Below, piece after piece: positions 1-7,172 of a stretch of 29,916 nucleotides of DNA. Numbering within the stretch: position 1 is the first letter of the stretch; every line of letters begins with the position of its first letter. A program made the translations under genes and the position numbers. The notes under the pieces are model-generated. The model did no database searches. It was given only the letters and a program-made list of their open reading frames with translations, and had not been told where the DNA came from. The DNA is from Hungateiclostridiaceae bacterium UBA1305. Its GTDB lineage: Bacteria > Bacillota > Clostridia > Acetivibrionales > DTU013. The DNA lies in assembly GCA_002307275.1 (NCBI GenBank), contig DBTX01000089.1, forward strand, positions 1 through 29,916. The letters are read 5' to 3'.

Positions 1-12
1 AAACGAAAGATA

Positions 13-79
13 AAATCAAAAGAATGCCAAAGATAAAACAAATAGGTAATACCTTGTTTATCTGGCATTCTTTTGATTT
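13..79. repeat. Long imperfect hairpin at the left edge
   Basis: The arms are 13-41 and 54-79. The outer 17 bp (13-29 against 63-79) pair perfectly, and the inner part pairs after small bulges, around a 12-base loop at 42-53. It sits directly before the truncated DUF3991 gene, where that gene's zinc-finger end should lie. It could be a terminator of an upstream gene on either strand, or the end of a small inserted element (MITE-like). No flanking target duplication can be judged because the window begins here. Confidence 0.6.
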
Positions 80-88
80 AAAAAATAA

Positions 89-972
89 ATTGATGCGTTT
101 GTCCTAGATACAAAAGGCGGGGCCATTGACTTTGTGATAAAGTATGACAAAAGAACCTTCACCGAAGCTGTGGAGCAACTGATCGGCAAAAACTATGAGC
201 CCTATATCAAAGAACGTACCCCCATATAAAGGAAGAAAGAGGACCGCTGGCGCTGCCGGGAAAAGCACAGAATTTCAAACGTGCCTATTGGTATCTTGTC
301 TCTGTGCGAGGCATCGAGCCGGAAGTTATTTCCCTTCTGATGAATGAAAAGAAAATCTACCAGGAAGCCAAACATGGCAATTGTGTCTTTGTGGGCTATG
401 ACACGGACAACAATCCGAAATATTGCGCCATGCGATCTTCCAGTGAAAAAAGCAGCTTCAAAATGGATGCCATCAACTCCGACAAAAGCTATCCCTTCTA
501 CTATGAAGGAAAAAGTGATTTGGCAATTGTCAGTGAAAGTCCCATTGATCTGATGAGCCACGCCACCATTTCCAAAATCCACGGGAAGGACTGGAAGAAA
601 GATCACCGCATCTCCCTCGGCTGTACCTGGGACGGTGCACTGGAGCAATACCTGAAGGACCACCCAGAAATTAAAAAAATCGTCTTTGCCCTGGACAACG
701 ACTTTAATGCCAGGGACAAGGACGGCAAACGTGCCCCCAATTACGGCCGGATGGCAGCGGTAAAATACTGCGGAAAATACGGTGAAAAGGGCTATCACTG
801 TGCCATCCATCGTCCACACCTGAAGGACTTCAACCAGGACCTGGTGGAAATGCGCAAGGGCAAAAAGCCGAAGGAACTGGACACCTTGCGGAAATCCATA
901 CTGGAGGCTGAATTTGAAAGGGATGCTGTGGAGGACTCTCCCGATGAACAGGAGGACGAATATGAGCGTTGA
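89..972 (+). pseudogene. DUF3991/TOPRIM-domain protein, 5'-truncated and frameshifted
   Basis: An open frame from 89 reads a CHC2/DUF3991-like stretch (GGAIDFVIKY followed by TFTEAVEQLIG) and stops at 227-229. The match resumes in another frame with LPGKAQNFKRAYWYL (about 253-297) and the VRGIEPEVI region, and continues to 972. Restoring one C in the C-run at 219-223 would join the two halves. The second half holds a TOPRIM fold with the ESPID glutamate and the ALDND acidic pair, as in primase-like proteins of clostridial ICEs. The N-terminal zinc-finger part is missing; a hairpin takes its place. The protein ends in an acidic tail. Family members are thought to act in element DNA replication or transfer. 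The break may be real decay or a homopolymer sequencing error. Confidence 0.75.
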
Positions 973-1011
973 GTCGTTGAGGAAATCCCACCGCCATAGC
1001 TGTATCTTTCG

Positions 1012-1040
1012 TTGAAAGAACTGGAATAATACGGTATAAT
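1012..1040 (+). promoter_or_regulatory. Sigma-A type promoter for the Fic gene
   Basis: TTGAAA at 1012-1017 and a perfect TATAAT at 1035-1040 are separated by 17 bases, the optimal spacing. Transcription would start near 1047, about 37 bases before the Fic start codon, whose ribosome site AAGGAG lies at 1069-1074. Confidence 0.7.
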
Positions 1041-1083
1041 GAATTGAGCATTGTACTAACAAACACGTAAGGAGTTTTGACAT

Positions 1084-1812
1084 ATGGAAGCCAAATACCG
1101 CATGACAATTGAGCAAAACATTTTCGTTGCGAAACGGAATATCGTTGATTATATCTGGAAAAGCGCAAAATTAGAGGGCTTGGCGGTAACATACCCTGAT
1201 ACGGAGGCCATCTATAACGGAATGAGCGTCTCCGGCGTGAAGGTGTCCGAGATTATCGCCGTTAACAATCTAAAACATGCCTGGCAGTTTGTTTTGGACA
1301 ACCTGAGCTACCCCATAGACTACCCGTATATCTGCAAGATAAACCAACTGGTGGGCGGCGACAACCTTATCATTAATGCCGGATTTTTGAGGAGTGTTCC
1401 TGTAACCATAGGCGGTACATCATGGCGGCCGGACATACCCATCGAGCCGCAAATTAAGGAAGACCTGTTGGAATTTCATCATATCGAAAATCCTACGGAC
1501 AGGGCAATCACTTCAATGCTTTATCTCATGAGGAAGCAGATGTTTCTTGACGGGAATAAACGGACAGCCATGCTTGCGGGCAATCAGGTGATGATTTCGT
1601 CCGGCTGCGGGGTTATTTCCGTGCCTATCGAGCAGCAGAGGGATTTTACAACCATGCTGGTGCAATTCTATGAGTCCAATGATATGGAGCCACTGAAAGC
1701 CTTTGTATATGGCTGCTGTATCGACGGGATTGCGTTTGAGCCTGTGCCGGAATTAGAAACGCATTTGGAGAACGATAATGAAAACGAGGATGATGAAGAT
1801 TTAGAACAATAA
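1084..1812 (+). CDS. Fic-domain protein with Gln in place of the catalytic His
   Basis: The 242-aa protein has the Fic core motif as QMFLDGNKRTA (residues 152-162). The canonical form is HxFxDGN(G/K)R, so the catalytic histidine is Gln152 while Phe154, Asp156, Gly157, Asn158 and Arg160 are kept. A typical target-dock segment (SVPVTIGGTSWRPDIP, about 104-119) precedes it. Near the N-terminus SAKLEG (27-32) fits the (S/T)xxxE(G/N) inhibitory-helix motif, placing the inhibitor in cis ahead of the Fic core. Active Fic enzymes transfer AMP or other phosphoryl groups to target proteins; loss of His would normally abolish AMPylation, so this member may act differently or only bind. The last 20 residues are strongly acidic. 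It has its own promoter and terminator, unlike its neighbours, which suits a cargo gene. The start at 1084 is supported by AAGGAG nine bases upstream. Confidence 0.8.
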   Translation: MEAKYRMTIEQNIFVAKRNIVDYIWKSAKLEGLAVTYPDTEAIYNGMSVSGVKVSEIIAVNNLKHAWQFVLDNLSYPIDYPYICKINQLVGGDNLIINAGFLRSVPVTIGGTSWRPDIPIEPQIKEDLLEFHHIENPTDRAITSMLYLMRKQMFLDGNKRTAMLAGNQVMISSGCGVISVPIEQQRDFTTMLVQFYESNDMEPLKAFVYGCCIDGIAFEPVPELETHLENDNENEDDEDLEQ

Positions 1813-1858
1813 TCAAAGCATGACGAAGGCGCTGTGTGAAAGCAGTGCCTATTCTTTT

Positions 1859-1886
1859 GCTCTGCCGTATAGGCGGAGCTTTTATA
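1859..1886 (+). terminator. Rho-independent terminator after the Fic gene
   Basis: Stem GCTCTGCC (1859-1866) pairs with GGCGGAGC (1872-1879), with one G-U pair and a 5-base loop, followed by TTTTATATTTTT. It lies 47 bases past the Fic stop codon. Confidence 0.75.
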
Positions 1887-1947
1887 TTTTTACAGCTAAA
1901 AACACTTTTTCTTTCCAGTACAAATCTTCAAAAACAGGAGGACGTTT

Positions 1948-2511
1948 ATGAAAAACAAGAGTGAACAATATGTTGAATATATCAATGAAAATATTCTATC
2001 CCGCATTGACTATGACTTGCTGCAGCAATCATATAGGACGGAGGACAAAGCCTATGCAAAGGGTGTGCTGAATCTGCTCCATAAGGCCATGGTCGATATT
2101 TACGGAACCCAAACACTCTGCCCGGATTACAGGCACAATATGGACGATAACTTTGTCCTTATTCCGGGAGTGGCACAGGCAAAAAACACCAATGCCCTAT
2201 GCCTTGCCCTGCTGGAAATTGACCTGAGTTCTTCGGGAGAGCATTGGGGCACAACTTTCCTTACGGAATATGGCGTAATTCCACAGTCTGCTGACAATGA
2301 GGTTGATCCGAAGCTGACAGAATTGGTGGCAAAACGGTATATCCCCTACAATTATTGCTATACGGCTAAAATTCCTGGTGATATTCATACCAGGCTTTCT
2401 AAAATGCCTAAAGCTGTGCAGGATGTCCTGCGGACATTTCATGGACATACGGCTGAGCTCCTGCCACCGGAAATAGAAGAATATCCTGCTGAGGAAGATT
2501 TGGAGCGTTGA
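1948..2511 (+). CDS. Unknown ICE-associated protein, 187 aa
   Basis: I do not recognise this family. It is a soluble 187-aa protein with no signal peptide or membrane segment, and it has a conspicuous central LALLEIDLSSSGEHWGTTF stretch (about 87-105) and aromatic-rich YIPYNYCY. The start is well supported by AGGAGG about ten bases upstream. Its C-terminus, EEYPAEEDLER, resembles the acidic endings of the two genes before it. It lies inside the ICE-like block, so a role in element maintenance or conjugation is possible, but that is inference from position only. Confidence 0.7.
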   Translation: MKNKSEQYVEYINENILSRIDYDLLQQSYRTEDKAYAKGVLNLLHKAMVDIYGTQTLCPDYRHNMDDNFVLIPGVAQAKNTNALCLALLEIDLSSSGEHWGTTFLTEYGVIPQSADNEVDPKLTELVAKRYIPYNYCYTAKIPGDIHTRLSKMPKAVQDVLRTFHGHTAELLPPEIEEYPAEEDLER

Positions 2512-2544
2512 GGTCCATATACTTTTTTCTTCATCAGAACAGCA

Positions 2545-2656
2545 ACCCTTTGGGTACCCGTACCCAAAGGGTAGAGCGAAGCCTAACCTTTGAGGTTAAG
2601 GCAGGAATAGATTTGTTGCACAAATCGCTCAAACGGCTTGTCGGCAGTGCCGACAA
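2545..2656. repeat. Cluster of four inverted repeats
   Basis: Four hairpins lie in a row within 112 bases. (1) A perfect 12-bp stem, ACCCTTTGGGTA at 2545-2556 and 2561-2572, loop CCCG. (2) GCC-TAACC at 2581-2588 pairing with 2594-2602 with one bulged A. (3) ATTTGT at 2611-2616 with ACAAAT at 2620-2625. (4) A perfect 9-bp arm, TTGTCGGCA at 2638-2646 and 2648-2656 around a single base. None is followed by a U-run, so they are not ordinary terminators. Tandem hairpins in a mobile element suggest an origin of transfer, a single-strand origin or a structured leader RNA. Confidence 0.6.
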
Positions 2657-2710
2657 CGTTGTTAAAACCTTATTTTCATTGTTGAATTTTAGTTAAAGGA
2701 AGGAGCGTCG

Positions 2711-3191
2711 ATGGAACGCTGGCAATTGATACAACGCCAGTGTCTTCCCCTTGAAGCAAACGTAATATTACCCTATTATCGGTGTGATGGCGGCAGAGGG
2801 TAAACGCAGGGAGCAGAATTATCTAGAGGACGGCTGCAACGCCTTTAAACTGCAACGGCCCCAATCCAGCCCTTTATCCATATGGACTGAGCAAGATATT
2901 TTACAATATATCGTTATCGAAAAGCTGCTAATTGCCGGATGCTACGGAGAGATCGTACCGGCAGCCGGGCAGCTTTCCTTGTTTGATACGCCCTTACTGG
3001 AGGCCACTCTATGCAAGCACACGGGTTATGTCTACTGCGGCTTTGGTTGCCATCTTGAAAAAGAACCCAACCGTTTCCAGAGATTAAAAGTGACCCACCC
3101 CAGGTTATGGGAATATTGCATGAAACCGATGGAAACGGGTGGCCTGGGCATGAAACCGGTCTTGCTTGCTTATGGTGTTAAAATTGAATGA
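2711..3191 (+). pseudogene. PAPS-reductase-family protein of ICE type, internally deleted
   Basis: ATG at 2711, with GGAAGGAG upstream, reads MERWQLIQRQCLPLEANVI, the usual opening of this family, and stops at about 2801. The C-terminal part is in another frame from about 2772: PIIGVMAAEGKRREQ, DGCNAF, a WTEQDILQY segment, and the cysteine-rich GYVYCGFGCHLEKEPNRF, ending at 3191. The middle of the gene, including the SGGKDS-type PP-loop that binds ATP, is absent, so the protein cannot do its normal nucleotide chemistry. Roughly 150-200 residues seem lost, judging from the usual family length. Related genes are common in clostridial ICEs, where their job is unknown. An internal deletion with a frame change explains the structure better than a sequencing error. 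Confidence 0.75.
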
Positions 3192-3212
3192 TTAAAAGGA
3201 GTTTATACAATC

Positions 3213-3476
3213 ATGAAACAAATCGCTACTATAAAGCAAAAAAATTATGAAAAGGCTTCCCAGCTTTTAGGAGAGCTCTTTGATGCTGCTTCGAACATTA
3301 CGGAGCAGATTAATTGCTGCATCCAGAGTAACGGCATCAGTATGTTTTTTGAGAACCTTGAAGCCTTCGATTTTTCAGAGGATGTGATTGAAAAATTGAA
3401 GGCTGTAAAAACGGTGCTGTTTGAAATTGACGAAGAAGCAGCTATACAAAAGTCTAAAGAGATAAAGGAGGTATGA
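3213..3476 (+). CDS. Small unknown ICE protein, 87 aa
   Basis: The 87-aa protein looks alpha-helical, with heptad-like spacing and mixed charge, and has no membrane segment. I do not recognise its family. AAAAGGAG precedes the ATG by about 11 bases. It begins 21 bases after the PAPS-reductase remnant, and its last codons (GAG ATA AAG GAG GTA TGA) supply the ribosome site of the next gene, so the two are probably translated together. Confidence 0.65.
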   Translation: MKQIATIKQKNYEKASQLLGELFDAASNITEQINCCIQSNGISMFFENLEAFDFSEDVIEKLKAVKTVLFEIDEEAAIQKSKEIKEV

Positions 3477-3480
3477 AACA

Positions 3481-3792
3481 ATGACGAAAAGCTACGATGA
3501 AGCAGCACATGCCTCCAACTTTATAAAACATATCACCTGCCTGACGGGAATTTCGGAAAGCAAGCTAAAAAAATATGCCTCCGAAAACAATCTCTTTAAT
3601 GTTCTGGAGCATCCCAACACCATTGATCCCAGCAAGAAACGTGGTCACGCCTTGTTCGTCATTGGCTCCAAGCGCCTTCACGTTAATTTTGAAATACCTC
3701 TATATAAATTCGAGTACATGGGACAAGCAGGAGGACGATTGTATTGCAGCCGAAACCTGAAGGGCGCTCCCGCCAAAAGGAACGCCTTTTAA
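3481..3792 (+). CDS. Small protein, possibly a truncated RadC/JAB-type N-terminus, 103 aa
   Basis: The N-terminal half (FIKHITCLTGISESKLKKY, then FNVLEHPNTIDP) is reminiscent of the domain that precedes the JAB domain in some ICE-borne RadC-like proteins; this is from memory and weak. After about residue 55 the sequence changes character (basic and aromatic, ending RNLKGAPAKRNAF), which would fit truncation or a join to foreign sequence. No JAB metal-binding motif is present. AAGGAGG lies directly upstream, within the end of the preceding gene. Confidence 0.45.
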   Translation: MTKSYDEAAHASNFIKHITCLTGISESKLKKYASENNLFNVLEHPNTIDPSKKRGHALFVIGSKRLHVNFEIPLYKFEYMGQAGGRLYCSRNLKGAPAKRNAF

Positions 3793-3810
3793 AATGGAGG
3801 TGATTTAATC

Positions 3811-4626
3811 ATGGCAATTGACCCAGCAACAGCGAAGCTGCTTGCACAGGCGGCTTTGAAGCCTGTCAGCGACGAACAGGCAAGAAAAAGGCTGCTGATG
3901 ATTATTCTTGCGCCCGTACTTTCGGTAATCCTTATCCTTACAGCCTTTGTTTATATCCTTACACATCCGTTGGAGTTTTTGAGCCAGCAATTTGATGAAA
4001 AAACCATTACCCAGGTGGAGCAGCTGCAAAAAGATTACGGCATGTACCAGTACCTTTCTGCATCGGACTACGAAAGCGGTATCACCTACGAGGGCGTAAG
4101 CTTCACCGATGGCACAACAGCGGTAGTTTACTATAATCAGGGGGATGAGCGGTACAGAGACAAGCCCTATGGGGCGGACAACATCGGCGGCTATGGCTGC
4201 GGTCCTACCGCAATGGCTATAGTAGTATCCAGCCTGACAAGTGAAACGGTTGACCCTGAGAAAATGGCAAAATGGTCCTATGGTAACGGGTATTGGGTTC
4301 CCGGAGGCGGCTCCTACCATACACTAATTCCCGGTGCAGCCAAAGCCTTTGGTCTGAAATCGGAGGTATGCACCGTAAAGAAGTTGCAGAGAATCGTTGA
4401 CGCTCTGTCATCCGGCAAGTTGGTGGTTGCATTAATGGGCAAAGGACACTTTACATCCGGTGGACATTTTATCGTCCTGCGGGGCGTGACTTCCGGGGAG
4501 AAAATCCTGGTTGCGGACCCGGCCAGTAAAAAACGCAGCGAGCAGGAATGGAACTTATCCCTCATACTGGAAGAAGCACATAAATGCTCTGAGGCGGACG
4601 GCCCTTTCTGGATAATAACAAAATAA
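3811..4626 (+). CDS. Membrane-anchored C39-type papain-like peptidase of an ICE
   Basis: The 271-aa protein has a short cytoplasmic N-terminus, one transmembrane helix at about 29-50, a linker, and an extracellular papain-like domain. The catalytic cysteine is likely Cys130 in GGYGCGPTAMAIV, the histidine His219 in SGGHFIVLRG, and the third residue Asp236 in ADPASK. C39-type peptidases of this arrangement are frequent in Gram-positive conjugative elements, where they may process a cell-wall or transfer component; the substrate is not known. It is complete and well started (GGAGGTGA before the ATG). It sits between small ICE genes and the two ATPase-like genes, so it probably belongs to the transfer apparatus. 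Confidence 0.75.
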   Translation: MAIDPATAKLLAQAALKPVSDEQARKRLLMIILAPVLSVILILTAFVYILTHPLEFLSQQFDEKTITQVEQLQKDYGMYQYLSASDYESGITYEGVSFTDGTTAVVYYNQGDERYRDKPYGADNIGGYGCGPTAMAIVVSSLTSETVDPEKMAKWSYGNGYWVPGGGSYHTLIPGAAKAFGLKSEVCTVKKLQRIVDALSSGKLVVALMGKGHFTSGGHFIVLRGVTSGEKILVADPASKKRSEQEWNLSLILEEAHKCSEADGPFWIITK

Positions 4627-4665
4627 CAGCTCTCAATAGGGATAAACATGAACAGGAGATATATC

Positions 4666-4815
4666 ATGTAGAACCGGGGAAAATTGATTGAACTTTTTAT
4701 ATATGTGCTGGTAGTGGTGATCGGGATTATCCTGCTTTTAACTTCCAATTCCAAAGTGCAGGAAATCAAACCCCAGGACGGAGGTGTCGGCATTGCTGCT
4801 ATATTTATCAAGTAA
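4666..4815 (+). pseudogene. Tiny membrane protein with a UAG at codon 2
   Basis: AGGAG at about 4653-4657 is well placed for ATG 4666, but the next codon is TAG (4669-4671). The frame then stays open to 4815 and encodes 47 residues with one strong transmembrane helix (LFIYVLVVVIGIILLL) and a short outer tail. A single base change (AAG or CAG to TAG) would explain it. Initiation at the TTG at 4684 or at a later GTG is possible but has no obvious ribosome site. The end overlaps the next gene by about 20 bases, as in an operon. Confidence 0.55.
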
Positions 4816-5158
4816 TGGGAAAAGCGGATTGGCCGATTTTTTAGAGGGACAAAGTCTTGTAGTAAAGAAGCTTGTCGGCAGGTTTTACTTGAAGCAATTT
4901 GTTACAAAAGACTTGCGCAATTACACCGGCTGTGAGTTTTTTCTACTGGATGTTTCCTGCATAGAGGAACAGTTTGAGGATTTTATCGTTGCCCTTCAAT
5001 CCATGCAAATAATGATGGATGTAAGAATCATTCTTGTCATGTCGGGTATAAAAAATGTACATGCCTATGTCGATAGGCTGGTGGATATAGGTGTGACTGA
5101 CATCATTACTGCCGATAGCCTGGAGGACATCCGGATCGAGCTTGCAGAGTGTCTTTAG
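4793..5158 (+). CDS. Receiver-like (CpaE N-terminal type) protein
   Basis: I chose TTG at 4793 because GGAGGT at 4780-4785 lies seven bases upstream; a GTG at 4784 in the same frame overlaps that site and is less likely. The protein of about 121 aa has an alternating alpha/beta pattern: CEFFLLDVS, VRIILVMSGI and GVTDIITADS match the third, fourth and fifth strands of a receiver-like fold. The usual phosphorylation and lysine signature of true response regulators is not clear. A receiver-like domain ahead of a MinD-like ATPase is the layout of CpaE-type proteins of pilus and secretion systems; here the two are separate genes nine bases apart. Confidence 0.55.
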   Translation: MLLYLSSNGKSGLADFLEGQSLVVKKLVGRFYLKQFVTKDLRNYTGCEFFLLDVSCIEEQFEDFIVALQSMQIMMDVRIILVMSGIKNVHAYVDRLVDIGVTDIITADSLEDIRIELAECL

Positions 5159-5167
5159 GAAGATGGA

Positions 5168-5809
5168 ATGCAAAGGTATAAGAAACCCCAAGAAAGTTTT
5201 ATACGGGACAGTGTATTTTCTGAAGTCTTGATAACGAAGGAGATTATCAAATACAGGTGGGACGCCCGAAATGTGAAGATCGCCATTGCTGGTACACAGC
5301 GGCGCAGCGGTGTTACCGTCACAGCCTTTAACCTGGCAGCCTGGCTTATTGTACGGGGAGCTTCCGTCTGCTACGTGGAGGCTAATTCCAATCAGCACCT
5401 AAATTGGATTGTAAATATCTATGATGTGGAGAAGGAAGGGGAAGCCTATCCGATCGGTGGTATTGACTGTTATTTTACTAATGAACTGGATATGGACTAC
5501 AATTTTATCATATATGACTGCGGAGAAATCAAAGAACCGACTACAATATTCAAGGAGGCGGATATCCGACTGCTCTGCGGAAGTATCCTGCCCCATGAGG
5601 TAAAGGATTACCTGCAAGTATTGATCGCCTGCAAGGATATGAACATTTTTAAATTGGGACTGTGCGTGCCGGAGCCCTTGCAGGAATTTTGCATGGAATC
5701 GTTAAGCAGTGATATCCTGATAGCGGAAGCCTCCCATGATCTGTTTGAAAATAATATTAATGAACATATTTACATGCCGATGGTGAATAAATATACTATA
5801 AAGGAATAA
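5168..5809 (+). CDS. MinD/ParA-like protein with a degenerate Walker A
   Basis: The 213-aa protein has the strand, P-loop and helix order of the SIMIBI class: VKIAIAGTQRRSGVTVTAF at about 37-54, then VCYVEANS for the second strand and NFIIYDCGEI for the Walker B-like strand. The P-loop reads GTQRRSGVT and lacks the usual lysines of the deviant Walker A (KGGxGKT), so nucleotide binding may be weak or different. Similar GTQ-type loops occur in proteins of clostridial conjugative elements, by recollection. With the receiver-like gene just upstream it would form a split CpaE-like unit. The element's homology stops after this gene. Confidence 0.6.
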   Translation: MQRYKKPQESFIRDSVFSEVLITKEIIKYRWDARNVKIAIAGTQRRSGVTVTAFNLAAWLIVRGASVCYVEANSNQHLNWIVNIYDVEKEGEAYPIGGIDCYFTNELDMDYNFIIYDCGEIKEPTTIFKEADIRLLCGSILPHEVKDYLQVLIACKDMNIFKLGLCVPEPLQEFCMESLSSDILIAEASHDLFENNINEHIYMPMVNKYTIKE

Positions 5810-5945
5810 GCTCATTTAAGATGGTAAGTATAAGCTCACGTTGTTACATTGACTGAACATGCTGTTTTGAACAAATGTAAGTAATAGGCTCATTTTGTAT
5901 ATTTGTAAAGTATAGTAAAAAAAGAATGGGAAAGCGAATGATAAA

Positions 5946-5985
5946 ATAGAAATCTTAAAGCTGGATTTTGCTTTAAGATTTCTAT
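5946..5985. terminator. Perfect 16-bp hairpin
   Basis: ATAGAAATCTTAAAGC at 5946-5961 is repeated inverted at 5970-5985 around an 8-base loop. It lies 140 bases past the MinD-like gene, between the ICE block and a kinase remnant. The downstream strand has TCAGATATTTTTCTG, only loosely U-rich. It may be a bidirectional terminator or the trace of an insertion. Confidence 0.55.
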
Positions 5986-6050
5986 TCAGATATTTTTCTG
6001 TATCTAAAGTTTGTCCTGCGATTAATTTTTTTGCCCGATTACTACAAACA

Positions 6051-6386
6051 TTCTTTGACAAGGCAATTGTATTCAATGTGGCAGAGAATCTGATTGCGAA
6101 TGCAGCCAGATATGCAAAGGCAAAAATTCAGATCGACTTAACGCTGGATGCAGAAATGCTTGTATTGTCTGTAAAGGATGATGGATCGGGCTTTCCGCAA
6201 GCAATCCTTCGAAAGGGAGCAGAGCCATTTCTTCGTGGAAATGAAAGCAATGAACAAAACTCCCATTTTGGCATGGGGCTATATGTTTGTCGCCTATTAT
6301 GTGAAAAGCACAACGGTTCATTAACCCCGTAAAACACTCAAAATGGAGCTTTGGCAATAGCAAGATTTGAAATTACTAAAACTTGA
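6051..6386 (+). pseudogene. C-terminal remnant of a sensor histidine kinase (HATPase domain)
   Basis: The N-box (VAENLIANAARYAK), G1 box (DDGSGF) and G2-type box (FGMGLYVCRLLCEKHNGSL) of a histidine-kinase ATPase domain are clear. The frame hits TAA at 6330-6332 and then continues with NTQNGALAIARFEITKT up to TGA 6384-6386, which is the expected end of such a domain, so the TAA is a late nonsense mutation. The sensor, dimerisation and phospho-His parts are missing. Spacing and motifs resemble small kinases of the VanS or BceS kind. No partner response regulator is adjacent. Confidence 0.75.
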
Positions 6387-6465
6387 GCGATTTTTGAGAA
6401 TTGCTCTGTAATTTCGTTTATACCGTCAAATTCATATTCAATACTTTGTATAGCTGTTTTTGTCT

Positions 6466-6970
6466 TTAACATGAGGTGAGGTCAAAAATATCTTCACTAG
6501 AAGTATTAAATGGGATGGGAGGAAACGGTACATTCATTATATGGTGATATGATGTGTCTTTTAATGTCGGGACCTCAATTAAATATGAAAAGCAACCATA
6601 AGTCAGATTAAAGAGCATATATGGGCCCTGCCAGATATTCGGTTTTCGTTTGTATAAAATGCAACAGGGATATTTTGTAACATTAAAACCAGGGAATCAT
6701 CTTATACCTTACCAAGAGTTTTTTTTCATTAGAATAGAAATTGGCATGCCTTTTCTCCATTATCCAGTTAATAGTTCTAACAAAATTATTGACCTCTGCT
6801 TCAGGCATTACGCTAATAGCCATCTTAACAAAACACTTAAAAACCGCTATCGGGATATATGAAGGAATTGTTCCGGTCTGAATTAATTTTTTCGTCTCAG
6901 CATTAAAAATAGTAGTGATGTCATCAGTTGTGTCATTCATAACGAATATTTTGTCTGAACCATCAACACT
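6466..6970 (-). pseudogene. Leftward frameshifted remnant, weakly HNH-protein-like
   Basis: On the minus strand an open stretch from 6970 reads SVDGSDKIFVMN, then IAVFKCFVKMAISVMPEAEV and FVRTINWIM, and stops at about 6683. In another frame the sequence continues sensibly from about 6685 (CILYKRKPNIWQGPYMLFNL, then CFSYLIEVPTLKD) to TAA at 6466-6468. Joining the two frames gives about 165 residues of plausible protein. The helix with VMPEAEVNNF followed by a strand-rich half recalls the C-terminal region of some HNH-type proteins, but the HNH motif itself is not here and the assignment is weak. Confidence 0.35.
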
Positions 6971-7172
6971 TTATCCTAAGTTTCTAGTGCAAGTTCATAG
7001 GATTGATTACGATGCAAGGATTATAAGTACATAATCATAATATAATTTTAATGCTTATAGTAAATTTCATGACAGGTTTGTTACATTTCTCGAAAAGCGA
7101 GACTTGTGTTATGCAATTTATATTTTCTGCGAGAACTATTGTAGACAAATAAAATACTCCATATAAAACTAT
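6971..7172. other. AT-rich intergenic stretch
   Basis: I see no gene here. The 5-bp stem TCTCG/CGAGA at 7088-7102 is the only notable secondary structure and is too weak to call as the terminator of the leftward regulator operon. Confidence 0.4.

Noticed and set aside
202..1116. A 304-codon open frame on the minus strand across the DUF3991/TOPRIM gene
   Set aside because: It mirrors a gene with clear family motifs on the plus strand, has no ribosome site, and its translation is Phe/Val-rich in the way antisense frames are.
2508..2696. A 62-codon plus-strand frame after the 187-aa gene
   Set aside because: It runs through four inverted repeats and has no separate ribosome site or family resemblance; the structure explains the sequence better than coding.
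4314..4811. A 165-codon minus-strand frame over the C39 peptidase gene
   Set aside because: Antisense to a well-supported gene with catalytic motifs and without any start signal.
5805..5896. Three TA(A/G)GCTCA words as a possible CRISPR or iteron array
   Set aside because: Spacing is irregular (about 24 and 54 bases), the word is short and there are only three copies; kept only as part of the scar-zone remark.
7088..7102. Small hairpin as terminator of the kinase/regulator operon
   Set aside because: Only 5 bp and no U-run on the minus strand.
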